NCBI RefSeq assembly: GCF_025426255.1
Contig: NZ_CP104861.1
Span: 4,464,001 to 4,528,000, forward strand
Origin: Pseudomonas fragi
GTDB taxonomy: Bacteria > Pseudomonadota > Gammaproteobacteria > Pseudomonadales > Pseudomonadaceae
DNA: 64,000 nucleotides
Direction of reading: 5' to 3'
The translations under genes and the position numbers were made by a program. The notes beneath the pieces are model-generated. The model was not told the DNA's origin, did no database searches, and saw nothing but the letters and a program-made list of their open reading frames with translations. Positions 34,119-42,136 of this stretch are shown one piece after another (positions within the stretch are counted from its first letter, which is position 1; every line of letters begins with the position of its first letter).

Positions 34119-35375
34119 ATGTGCGCTCAAACTGCCCGCCTCTCGGACCGTCAGCTCAAGGCTGTCAAACCCAAAGACAAGGACTACGTCCTCACCGATG
34201 GTGACGGGCTTCAGCTGCGAGTCAGGGTCAATCGCTCGATGCAGTGGAATTTCAACTACAGGCATCCAGTAACGAAGAACCGAATCAACATGGCACTCGG
34301 CACCTATCCCGAGCTTTCTCTTGCGCAAGCCAGAAAGAAAGCGGTTGAGGCCCGAGAGCTGTTGGCGCAAGGCATCGACCCCAAAGCTCAACGCAACGAG
34401 CTGGTGCAAGCCAAACGAGCGGAGACAGAACACACGTTCGAGAACGTGGCCACTGCCTGGTTCGAACTGAAGAAATATTCCGTCACACCGGCATATGCCG
34501 AGGACATCTGGCGCTCACTTACGCTGCATATTTTTCCGAGCATGAAATCGACACCCCTCTCGGAAGTCAGCGCCCCGATGGTCATCAAGCTCCTTCGCCC
34601 AATCGAAGCCAAAGGCAGTCTCGAGACAGTGAAGCGACTGAGCCAACGGCTCAACGAGATCATGACCTACGGGGTAAACTCCGGGCTGATTTTCGCTAAC
34701 CCGCTCAGTGGCATTCGGGCGGTCTTCAAGAAGCCCATGAAAGAGAACATGGCCGCGCTACGACCCGAAGAGCTATCCGAGCTCATGGTGGAAATCGCGA
34801 ACGCCAGCATCAAGCGGATCACCCGCTGCCTGATCGAATGGCAACTGCACACCATGACCCGTCCTGCCGAAGCGGCTACCACCCGATGGGCAGACATCGA
34901 CTTCGACAAACGCATCTGGACCATTCCGCCGGAGCGCATGAAAAAGCGTCGTCCGCACACCATCCCGCTGACCGAACAGGCACTCGCGTTACTGGAGACG
35001 CTCAAGCCCCACAGCGGCCACAGGGAATACGTGTTCCCGGCAGATAGAAATCCGCGCACCCACGCCAATAGCCAGACCGCCAACATGGCGTTGAAACGCA
35101 TGGGCTTCCAGGACCGCTTGGTCAGCCACGGCATGCGCTCCATGGCCAGCACCATCCTGAACGAGCATGGGTGGGATCCGGAGCTGATCGAAGTCGCGCT
35201 GGCGCATGTCGACAAGGACGAAGTCCGAAGTGCTTACAACCGAGCTGACTACATCGAGCGCCGGCGCCCGATGATGGCTTGGTGGAGTGAGCACATCCAG
35301 AAAGCGGCCACTGGCAACCTGTCGGCATCTGCGATCAATCAAACTAGGGACCACAACGTCGTGCCGATACGGTGA
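34119..35375 (+). CDS. int: P4-type tyrosine integrase
   Basis: This 418-residue protein has the N-terminal arm-binding DUF4102 domain (LTDGDGLQLRVRVNRSMQWNFNYRHP...MALGTYPELSLAQARKKA). A SAM-like core-binding domain (about 105-200) and a tyrosine recombinase catalytic domain follow. Visible catalytic residues are Arg248 (TMTRPAEA), His337 and Arg340 (SHGMRSMAS), His363 (LAHVDKDEVRSAY) and nucleophile Tyr373. All are intact. It lies just inside the left end next to ssrA, the standard place for a tmRNA-targeting integrase, and should excise and integrate the island. Confidence 0.96.
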   Translation: MCAQTARLSDRQLKAVKPKDKDYVLTDGDGLQLRVRVNRSMQWNFNYRHPVTKNRINMALGTYPELSLAQARKKAVEARELLAQGIDPKAQRNELVQAKRAETEHTFENVATAWFELKKYSVTPAYAEDIWRSLTLHIFPSMKSTPLSEVSAPMVIKLLRPIEAKGSLETVKRLSQRLNEIMTYGVNSGLIFANPLSGIRAVFKKPMKENMAALRPEELSELMVEIANASIKRITRCLIEWQLHTMTRPAEAATTRWADIDFDKRIWTIPPERMKKRRPHTIPLTEQALALLETLKPHSGHREYVFPADRNPRTHANSQTANMALKRMGFQDRLVSHGMRSMASTILNEHGWDPELIEVALAHVDKDEVRSAYNRADYIERRRPMMAWWSEHIQKAATGNLSASAINQTRDHNVVPIR

Positions 35376-35614
35376 GCATTCATCAATATTTAAAAGTGTC
35401 GAGCCCGACCAACGCGCTGGGAACGGAGCGGACTGGACACTCTCGACTGGGTCCGCCAAAGCACCGTCCGAAGATGTCTAGAGAACGTGGAAAACCCAGA
35501 ATTCAGTACTAGGCTTGCGGAACGTAAGGTTTTTTGCTTTCGCATCAACGTCGGAGCATTCAGTCGTACGCAGATTCATCACCTGCTATTAAACGTTAGA
35601 CAAGGAAGCTGTAC
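35376..35614. other. Gap between integrase and OLD-family gene
   Basis: The gap of 239 bases has no supported gene. A short frame at 35487-35696 has no Shine-Dalgarno and overlaps the next gene. The change to AT-rich sequence begins here. Confidence 0.6.
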
Positions 35615-37441
35615 ATGCGTTTACATGAAGTCGATATCAAAAATTTCCGCAAGCTCAAAGACTGTAAAATCAAATTTCGAGATACTACCTTTCTGATAGG
35701 GCCAAATAATGCCGGGAAATCCAGCGTGTTTGCAGCGCTTGATTACCTACACAAAACTAGTGATGTGTCCCTCGACGATTATTCGAAAACGTTTATCCCT
35801 GAAACTGAAGACTATCGGCGGGAAACCGAAATTGAAATTGTAGCCGAGTATCGAAATCTTCCAGAGGATTCTGATGGGTGGCTTGGCTTCAAAGGGCGCG
35901 TTATCACCCACGAAGCTCCTTTGCCCGGAGAAACAAACAAGAAAATCATCTATAAGAAAAAGTGGAGCATCGAACACTCCAAGCCTAAAGTTTTCCTCAT
36001 GGAATACCCCCGCACTGTCAATGTACGTTACGTCGACTGCAGAAAAGTAGAGGATCTTGTCGGAGAGGATTTTACTGATATTTTTCTTCGTGACCATTTT
36101 GGAGAGGCGAACTTAAGCAAGCTGCTAAGCCATGCAGCTGTTAAGAATCTCCTCACTGACTTACCTAGTTACTGGGACGCTGATACAGCTCAAGAACCTG
36201 TTTGGGTGGAGAACCCTGGAGGAATACCCGGCAATGTCTTATCAAAGCTTCCAAAAATTGTAATCATTCCAGCAGAGTCGTGCATCACCCAACTCACCCA
36301 TCCTTCGGGAGCGCTTTTCAAGACGCTTGGAGAGCTGTTTGACACAGTGCGTCAGGGCTCTGAAAATTACAACCAAGCTCAAACCTTTTTGACCGAGTTA
36401 GCCAAGGAGTTAAACCCGAACGATAGCGATACTGATTTTGGTAGGCTTATCACTGACCTTAATACTATGACACATAGCCTTTTCCCTGAGTCATCCATCC
36501 ATCTTAGCGCGTCTCTCGATCAGCCTGAAAAAGCTATAAAACCTCAATTCAATATTGAAATGAAAAGCAACGTACGAACCACCGTTGCGTACCAAGGGCA
36601 TGGAATGATACGCGCTACGGCGTTCCAACTGCTCAGATATGTGCAGGGTTTTGTAAATCGTCGAACTGATACTCCTAGAGCTACAATCTTCTGCTTTGAA
36701 GAGCCGGAAATATATCTGCACCCTGCTGCTGCCAACCAGATGCGAGATATACTTTATGAATTAGCCGGTCCCAACTTCCAGATAGTAGCCACAACCCATT
36801 CTCCCTTCATGATAAATCTGGGCTCAGAGAAAAGCATGAGCCTAACAAAATTCTCGTTTACCAACGACGAATTTACAACATGCAGCTCCTTCAATTTAGA
36901 GCAAGCATTCGAAGAATTGGCCGCTGATGAAAAACAAAACCTGAAGATGCTTTTAAAAACGGACGATTATATCTCTCGTATCTTCTTTACTAAGAAATGC
37001 ATATTTGTCGAGGGTGATACGGAAGAGGTTATCGTAAGGGAAACAGTTAAAAGACTAGGGATGATTGACAAATCAAGATTCATAGGAAACTGTGAGGTCC
37101 TCCGCGCTCGTGGCAAGCCTGTTTTAATCTCCATAGCGAAGTATATGAATGCTCTAGGCATGAACTACATCATCATGCACGACAGGGATGCGGACACTCC
37201 CGGAGCGGTGATCATGAACGAACCCATTTTGGCTGCATGTGGAGCAGATCGGAGGATCATGTTAGAGGAATGCGTCGAGGATATATTGGGTTACGCTTCC
37301 CCGGCATCTGAAAAACCATTTAAGGCTTACAAACACATCCAAGAAAACTGGCCCGCCGCATTTGGTGACTTGCCGGAGCGCTGGCGTAATATCTTTATCG
37401 ACTTAGCTGCTCCACACCTGAATCACCTACGCCAAGTTTAA
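35615..37441 (+). CDS. OLD-family ATP-dependent endonuclease (ABC ATPase plus TOPRIM)
   Basis: The 608-residue protein has an SMC/ABC-type ATPase: Walker A GPNNAGKS (29-36), signature-like GHGMIRATAFQLL (328-340), Walker B FCFEEPEIYLHP (359-370) and H-loop TTHSP (393-397). A TOPRIM nuclease domain follows, with Glu466 in FVEGDTEE and HDRDAD at 522-527. OLD nucleases such as P2 Old and the GajA subunit of Gabija act in phage exclusion. No UvrD-like GajB follows, so it reads as a stand-alone (class 1) OLD. GAAGC-rich Shine-Dalgarno is modest. The gene is AT-rich relative to neighbours, a sign of separate acquisition. Confidence 0.92.
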   Translation: MRLHEVDIKNFRKLKDCKIKFRDTTFLIGPNNAGKSSVFAALDYLHKTSDVSLDDYSKTFIPETEDYRRETEIEIVAEYRNLPEDSDGWLGFKGRVITHEAPLPGETNKKIIYKKKWSIEHSKPKVFLMEYPRTVNVRYVDCRKVEDLVGEDFTDIFLRDHFGEANLSKLLSHAAVKNLLTDLPSYWDADTAQEPVWVENPGGIPGNVLSKLPKIVIIPAESCITQLTHPSGALFKTLGELFDTVRQGSENYNQAQTFLTELAKELNPNDSDTDFGRLITDLNTMTHSLFPESSIHLSASLDQPEKAIKPQFNIEMKSNVRTTVAYQGHGMIRATAFQLLRYVQGFVNRRTDTPRATIFCFEEPEIYLHPAAANQMRDILYELAGPNFQIVATTHSPFMINLGSEKSMSLTKFSFTNDEFTTCSSFNLEQAFEELAADEKQNLKMLLKTDDYISRIFFTKKCIFVEGDTEEVIVRETVKRLGMIDKSRFIGNCEVLRARGKPVLISIAKYMNALGMNYIIMHDRDADTPGAVIMNEPILAACGADRRIMLEECVEDILGYASPASEKPFKAYKHIQENWPAAFGDLPERWRNIFIDLAAPHLNHLRQV

Positions 37442-37450
37442 GCGTAAGAT

Positions 37451-37482
37451 CAGACTGCTGCCAAATGTTTAGCAGCAGTCTG
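37451..37482 (+). terminator. Hairpin after the OLD gene
   Basis: CAGACTGCTGC / GCAGCAGTCTG form an 11-bp stem with a ten-base loop, nine bases after the stop codon. The following sequence is AT-rich but lacks a T-run. Confidence 0.65.
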
Positions 37483-37664
37483 ACCTTAATTAATAAACCT
37501 GGAAATTTTATTAGTGAGGTTGCCGTCGATACGGGATTGATGGACGGCATGAGATGACACCACCGGGTGTGGGAACCGTGCTTTAGGAATTACTTATTTC
37601 CAACCTGCACAAGCTCTTCAATCACCAAAACCTCATTAATATGGGGCGAATATTCTCTTCCCTT

Positions 37665-37741
37665 GGCGACAGCGGCGACACAGGCGACAACCCGCGTAAT
37701 CCGTGGTGTGCGGCATGGCGACAGAAGTGGCGACTGTCGCC
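37665..37741 (+). repeat. Iteron array A (GGCGACA)
   Basis: GGCGACA occurs at 37665, 37674, 37683 and 37717. GGCGACT is at 37729, overlapping an inverted copy TGTCGCC at 37735. Intervals are 9, 9, 34 and 12. Array B at 40082-40172 repeats this plan in the opposite orientation. Confidence 0.9.
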
Positions 37742-37773
37742 AAACCTCCTGCATGCCTGCGCTCCTCCGGCCA

Positions 37774-37818
37774 AGCCCCTGAGCATGGGAAGGCTCCGCA
37801 TTCCCATGCTCAGGGGCT
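37774..37818. repeat. Perfect 18-bp hairpin in the island control region
   Basis: AGCCCCTGAGCATGGGAA pairs exactly with TTCCCATGCTCAGGGGCT across the nine-base loop GGCTCCGCA. No T-run follows, so it is not a standard terminator. It lies 33 bases after iteron array A. Confidence 0.9.
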
Positions 37819-37951
37819 CACATTTAAAATTCGACGAACGGCCAATCATCCATCCAACACCACCCACGACCAAAGCCTTCCAACACCGCTGGTTGGCACA
37901 GTCGACTGAGCGCAATCCTGTTGACCCAACCATACGCGGACGATAGAAAGA

Positions 37952-38004
37952 AGCCTCAAAACACTGCCCTTGGCAGTTCCCAGGTGGCCCGAACCTTTGA
38001 GGCT
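37952..38004. repeat. Nested inverted repeat in the island control region
   Basis: AGCCTCAAA (37952) pairs with TTTGAGGCT (37996). Between them ACTGCC-CTT-GGCAGT forms a second small stem. It may be a structured RNA or a protein site; nothing more can be said. Confidence 0.55.
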
Positions 38005-38629
38005 ACGCCACACCGTGGTGGTTCACCCCCAAGTGCGATTAGCGTCCGGCGGCTCGCACGGTCACAGCGACGTGATGGATGCCCACTCTTCCAGAATGCC
38101 CACTGCGGCAACTCATGCCTCCTCCTGGCTGCTCTGCAGCAACTTATCCGCTTGGCCATTTTTTGCGCCAACCTGTTGCCCGTCTCTTTGCCCCCTAAAG
38201 AGACGGGCGCATCTCACACTACTGCAGCCCTGCTCGCACAGGCCTTTGCGGCTTTCCCCCTCGTGACAATCGGCGTGACAAACACCGAACGATCACTCGC
38301 CACAGCGATGCCGATGATGGTGCCGCAGCCCACGGAATGGACTGCACCTGACTGACAGTCAGGCATGCCCCGGTCATCGCATCCCTGCCTTCTCCCGACT
38401 CAGGATCTCGCGGCACCGGTCTCGTCAGCCAGTGCAACCTCCACCCGCCCACCACTATCGGTGTTCAGGAGGCCAGATCATGAGATGCCCAAGCTCCCGG
38501 TCGTAAGGAGTCGTCAGTCCCGCGTTAGTGGACAACCCTCACAGGCCGCAGGGGCCTTGATCCCTGATAACACTCAACAACCGTGGCGGGATGAGTGAGG
38601 ACGAAGTCGATAATTTCAGGAGAAGTGCG

Positions 38630-40030
38630 ATGCAACTGTGCGAAGCGTTCGAGCCACCACAACCATTGCTGGAATACCAGCAGGCGCCACTGCCCTACCC
38701 GGTCGAAGCACTCGGGGATCTGTTGGGCCCTGCGGTCGAACGACTGGCCGAGGTGATCGGCGTGCCCTGCGCTATGGCGGCACAATCAGTGCTCGCCAGC
38801 GCTGCCCTAGTAAGCCAGGGTCATGCCAATGCCCAACTCGATGGCCGATCCTATCCGTTGTCCCTTTACCTACTGACGGTTGCGTCCTCGGGTGATCGCA
38901 AAAGCGCGGTGGATCACCTGGCCCTGAAGGCGGCGCGCGACTGGGAACGACAGCAGTGGACCCTGCATGCGGAAAAGCTCAAAGCCTATCGCGCCGCTAC
39001 CAGCATCATGGCCAAACCCAAAACCTCAAAGAACCATGCAGAGGCGGAAGGCAGCGAACTATCCGAGCCGATACCGCCGAGACTGATCATTGCCGAACCC
39101 ACCATTGAGGCCCTGGTCAAAAGCCTGTGCCATGGCTTGCCCAGCATGGGCTTGTTCAATGACGAAGGTGGCCAGTTCTTGGGCAGCAGCACCATGAGCA
39201 AAGAGAATCTGCTTAAGGCGATCACCACCTTGTCGACACTGTGGGATGGCAGCCCGATCGACCGGGCGCGCTCCATGACAGGGGAAAGCCTGCGGGCCTA
39301 TGATCGCCGCCTCAGCCTGCACCTGATGCTGCAGCCCTACCTGGCCAATCAGCTGTTCAAAGACCCGGTGATCAATGGCCAAGGCATCCTCGGCCGTTGC
39401 CTGATCAGTTGGCCCGAGCGCCTGGCCGGCCAGCGACTCTACAAGGCGATCGACCTGACCCGGGATGCCCGAGTCCAGCGCTACCAACAACGGATCACGG
39501 CCTTGCTGCAAAAGCCCTGGTCACTTCACAAGGATGGATCACTCAATCTCGCCACGCTGCAGCTGACTGCCCGTGCCCGCCGGGCCTGGATCAATATTCA
39601 CGACACCATCGAGTGCCAGTCTGGCGAGTTCGGCGAGCTGGCCGGCGTCCAGCCTGTCGCGAGCAAGGCTGCGGCGAATGTACTGCGTATCGCGGGCGTG
39701 CTGGCCATGGTTGAAGAGGCCAGTGCGTTGGACGAAGCACACATCCAGCGCGCCTCCACGTTGATGGATTACTACCTGGCCGAGATCCAGCGCCTGACCG
39801 AACAGGAGCCGGTCAATAGCCGACGCGAGGAAGCGGATCGGCTGCTGCGCTGGCTGGCGCAGAAAGGCTGGACCCACTTCACCGTCCGCGACGTCAATCG
39901 CAACGGTCCTCGTTTTGCCCGCAAGAGCGCTGACCATACCGCCTCTTTATTCGTCGAGTTGATCACGCATCGCTGGCTGAACAGCCGCGATGGAAAAACG
40001 TTCGAGGTCCGCCATGTTTCGCCTCAATGA
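38630..40030 (+). CDS. DUF3987 (YfjI-like) ATPase, probable replication protein of the island
   Basis: The 466-residue protein fits the DUF3987 family common on phage-like islands and plasmids. The pattern is PYPVEALGDLLGPAVERLAEVIGVPCAMAAQSVLASAALVSQ, then a Walker A-like loop VASSGDRKSAVDH (about 84-96). An acidic hydrophobic segment MGLFNDEGGQFLG could be Walker B. Family function is unproven; a helicase or primase-helicase role is usually suggested. I start at ATG 38630, which has AGGAGA seven bases upstream, not the ATG at 38591, which has none. Iteron arrays lie on both sides. Confidence 0.85.
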   Translation: MQLCEAFEPPQPLLEYQQAPLPYPVEALGDLLGPAVERLAEVIGVPCAMAAQSVLASAALVSQGHANAQLDGRSYPLSLYLLTVASSGDRKSAVDHLALKAARDWERQQWTLHAEKLKAYRAATSIMAKPKTSKNHAEAEGSELSEPIPPRLIIAEPTIEALVKSLCHGLPSMGLFNDEGGQFLGSSTMSKENLLKAITTLSTLWDGSPIDRARSMTGESLRAYDRRLSLHLMLQPYLANQLFKDPVINGQGILGRCLISWPERLAGQRLYKAIDLTRDARVQRYQQRITALLQKPWSLHKDGSLNLATLQLTARARRAWINIHDTIECQSGEFGELAGVQPVASKAAANVLRIAGVLAMVEEASALDEAHIQRASTLMDYYLAEIQRLTEQEPVNSRREEADRLLRWLAQKGWTHFTVRDVNRNGPRFARKSADHTASLFVELITHRWLNSRDGKTFEVRHVSPQ

Positions 40031-40382
40031 CGCGGTGCGCCGCTACCAAGCGCAACATCAACCACGGCCAGAATTGCGGCGTGTCGCCGCTTCTGTCGCC
40101 ATCCTGTCGCCACGCTCCAGGCCAGCAACGACAGGGGTTGTCGCCACTGTCGCCGCTGTCGCCGCTGTCGCCACACCATCAATTGAGCCTGCCCACCTCG
40201 CCCGGCTGATCGAGCAATTGCGTGAGGAAGGAGCACTGCTGCAACACCAGGAGAACGCCCTTCTGGTCCGCCCGACGCATTGGCAGCAGGTGGACAGGCT
40301 CAGCCCCCACTGGAAAGCCCTGCTGCTTTTTCTGCAAACAAACGAGAACGGTGATGACGATGGCACTGGTCGGTCGGCGTGA
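40014..40382 (+). CDS. Hypothetical protein with iteron array inside its coding region
   Basis: I do not recognise this 122-residue protein. Residues 1-30 are basic (MFRLNDAVRRYQAQHQPRPELRRV) and residues 23-53 are encoded by iteron array B and read as Val/Ala/Thr repeats (GVVATVAAVAAVATP). The rest is helical (LARLIEQLREEGALLQHQENALLVRP). The start is ATG 40014 after GAGG, inside the last codons of the DUF3987 gene. A second ATG at 39990 is in frame but poorly placed. It overlaps the next gene by 29 bases, so all are coupled. Confidence 0.7.
   Translation: MFRLNDAVRRYQAQHQPRPELRRVAASVAILSPRSRPATTGVVATVAAVAAVATPSIEPAHLARLIEQLREEGALLQHQENALLVRPTHWQQVDRLSPHWKALLLFLQTNENGDDDGTGRSA
40082..40172 (-). 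repeat. Iteron array B (TGTCGCC)
   Basis: TGTCGCC occurs seven times, at 40082, 40094, 40105, 40139, 40148, 40157 and 40166. Read on the minus strand the intervals are 9, 9, 9, 34, 11 and 12, matching array A. Shared flanks include GGCGACAACCC and ATGGCGACAGAAGYGGCGAC. Confidence 0.92.
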
Positions 40383-41340
40383 GGGTCGCAACTTTGGCTA
40401 CGGTCGCCAGCTAAGTTACGCCGGTCCGCAAGCGCTCAAGGATTTGTTTGCCGGCGGTCACTTCGCCACGGTCAAAGCGCATAGCGATCGCTGGCAAGCG
40501 TTCGTGCGTTGGTGTCGGTCAGAGGACGGTCCCGGTTACAACGATGCACGCCAGATCGATCGACAGACACTACAAGACTACGCCATGTATCTGCGCCAGC
40601 AGATCCAGCAAGGTGAACTCGGCATCGCGACCGCGCAAAACCGCCTGAGCAGCGTCAACCGCACCCTCGCGGCGCTGCGCGGTGATCAGGACGTTAGGAT
40701 CGCCAGTCCGAGCCAGGCGTTAGGACTGCAGCGCTCGAGCGTACGCACTCGCGCGCCGGATGGCCAAGATCACCAACAGGTGCGGCGAGTACTTGAGGCA
40801 CTTGGCAAACAGCAACACGCTCGGGTGGCCGCGATTGTCCTGTTGGCCCGGGCAACCGGCATGCGCCTGCGCGAGGCGATCCTGGCGGACCTGCCACGCT
40901 TGCACCGCGAAGCCGAACATTTAGGCCGCATCAACATCCAGGACGGCACCAAAGGTGGTCGCTCAGGGGCTTCAGCGCCGCGATGGGTCGTGGCAAATGA
41001 AGCGGTGAAGGCGGCACTGCAGTTGGCTGATCATGCCTCGCCGCCCCGTAGCCGCAACTTGCTGGCCCGAGACGAAAGCTACGCCGTGTTCCTGCAACAG
41101 ACCGTGCTTCCCGCCCGCGAAACGCTGCATGCACACGGTCTGAAGTGTTTTCATGAACTGCGAGCAGCCTACGCCTGCGAGCGTTACGAACAGCTCACTG
41201 GCCACGCCGCACCGGTTAATGGTGGTCACTGCCATCGTATTGACCGGGAACTGGATCGACAGGCGCGCCAACAGATCAGCTTTGAGCTCGGGCATAACCG
41301 GATCGATGTGGTTTCGGCCTACATTGGAGGTCGAGCGTGA
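40354..41340 (+). CDS. Tyrosine recombinase-like integrase domain protein
   Basis: The 328-residue protein has a tyrosine recombinase catalytic pattern: Arg171/Arg173 (ARATGMRLREAI), Lys200 (GTKGGR), His267 and Arg270 (CFHELRAAYACERY), His314 (ELGHNRIDVVSAYIGG) and Tyr323 as candidate nucleophile. An N-terminal SAM-like domain is at about 35-110. It resembles integrase-domain proteins that accompany DUF3987 genes on islands. It is distinct from the P4-type integrase and may resolve or relocate the element. The start is ATG 40354 (or 40360); the longer frame back to 40222 overlaps the previous gene. Confidence 0.83.
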   Translation: MTMALVGRREGRNFGYGRQLSYAGPQALKDLFAGGHFATVKAHSDRWQAFVRWCRSEDGPGYNDARQIDRQTLQDYAMYLRQQIQQGELGIATAQNRLSSVNRTLAALRGDQDVRIASPSQALGLQRSSVRTRAPDGQDHQQVRRVLEALGKQQHARVAAIVLLARATGMRLREAILADLPRLHREAEHLGRINIQDGTKGGRSGASAPRWVVANEAVKAALQLADHASPPRSRNLLARDESYAVFLQQTVLPARETLHAHGLKCFHELRAAYACERYEQLTGHAAPVNGGHCHRIDRELDRQARQQISFELGHNRIDVVSAYIGGRA

Positions 41341-41609
41341 CCAAACCCTTCGATATGGCGCTGTTCCTGAGCGGCGTACTGACCGGCTCGCAGGCCACGC
41401 AACAACGCCACCTACGGCAAGCCCGAATAATGCAAGCAGCCATTCAACAGCGATGGCAACGGGATAACCCCTGGACTTGGCAACTCAAGCATGTTCGTTG
41501 GTTTCTGGCTCATTATCTAAGGGATCGCTCCGAGGCTACCCGATATTACTATCAACTTACCGCCCTGCTGATCTGGAAGCGGCTATGTAACCGCCCGCTT
41601 GGCATTTAG
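41337..41609 (+). CDS. Small protein resembling an integrase core-binding domain
   Basis: This 90-residue protein starts at GTG 41337, six bases after a perfect GGAGG, and its start overlaps the TGA of the recombinase-like gene. The second half (WTWQLKHVRWFLAHYLRDRSEATRYYYQLTALLIWKRL) has the look of the helical SAM-like core-binding domain of phage integrases, but no catalytic domain follows. It may be an accessory DNA-binding protein for the recombinase. I cannot assign a family firmly. Confidence 0.65.
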   Translation: MTKPFDMALFLSGVLTGSQATQQRHLRQARIMQAAIQQRWQRDNPWTWQLKHVRWFLAHYLRDRSEATRYYYQLTALLIWKRLCNRPLGI

Positions 41610-42136
41610 ACTGGCCCTACCGGTATATGTGACATCGCCGGTATCAACGGGCTGCAGTCGGCTAGAAGCGTAAGCTCGACATTGACTCAGCAATACGCAG
41701 CAACCGCAGCGACCAGCCTTGAGCCGATGTCTCGCCCTGGCCCATTAACTACAGCTCCATTGCCTCAGACTACAGCTGGACTTCATGGGCGAAGCCTCAA
41801 TGCCTTGTCTGGGAAATGACGAGACTCATTCGAGGACAATCCTAGATCTGTGTACACCGCACAGGACTGCATTGTACTTGAGAGATGTCCCCGACCGATT
41901 CATCCCGCAGTCGACCCAACGCCGCCTTCGGCAGCAGCACGAGCCAATCACAATCAGCCAATCGAGAACATTCGGCCTATACGCTCGCAGGCCGAAGCGT
42001 GATCCTATGTGTGGCTGCGCCACGCATAGGATCGACTGCCCTTGGCAACTTCAGTTGAAGATTACGAAGTCCTGTTGCCATGGAACTGCATGCCGATTTC
42101 ACCTCGCTTCATCGCACGGCGGTACGTCACCATCGA
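41610..42136. other. Gap between the recombinase operon and hsdR
   Basis: The gap of 527 bases, where the two operons converge, has no supported gene. A frame at 41785-42222 lacks a Shine-Dalgarno and runs into hsdR antisense. The only clear structure is the palindrome at 42001. Confidence 0.65.
42001..42033. repeat. 33-bp palindrome beyond the hsdR 3' end
   Basis: GATCCTATG and CATAGGATC are the outer arms and GTGGC / GCCAC the inner ones, about 15 pairs with one G-T-type mismatch around a TGC loop. It could end the convergent transcripts, though no T-run follows. Confidence 0.7.

Larger units (their letters stand above)
37442..38629. other. 1.2-kb non-coding region with iterons and strong hairpins
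   Basis: No ORF here has both a ribosome-binding site and protein-like composition. The region holds, in order: the OLD terminator hairpin, GGCGACA array A (37665-37741), an 18-bp perfect hairpin (37774-37818) and a nested inverted repeat (37952-38004). The DUF3987 gene follows. It looks like a control or origin region rather than lost coding sequence. Confidence 0.7.

Noticed and set aside
35615-37441. Gabija system (GajA plus GajB)
   Set aside because: The nuclease resembles the GajA side, but no UvrD-like helicase gene follows; the next 1.2 kb is non-coding and then a DUF3987 gene.
37921-38355. 144-codon frame in the island control region
   Set aside because: No Shine-Dalgarno, Cys/Pro-rich low-complexity product, and it runs through the nested inverted repeat.
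37665-40172. CRISPR array
   Set aside because: Repeats are only seven bases with 2-27 base gaps, and no cas genes are present; the pattern is of iterons.
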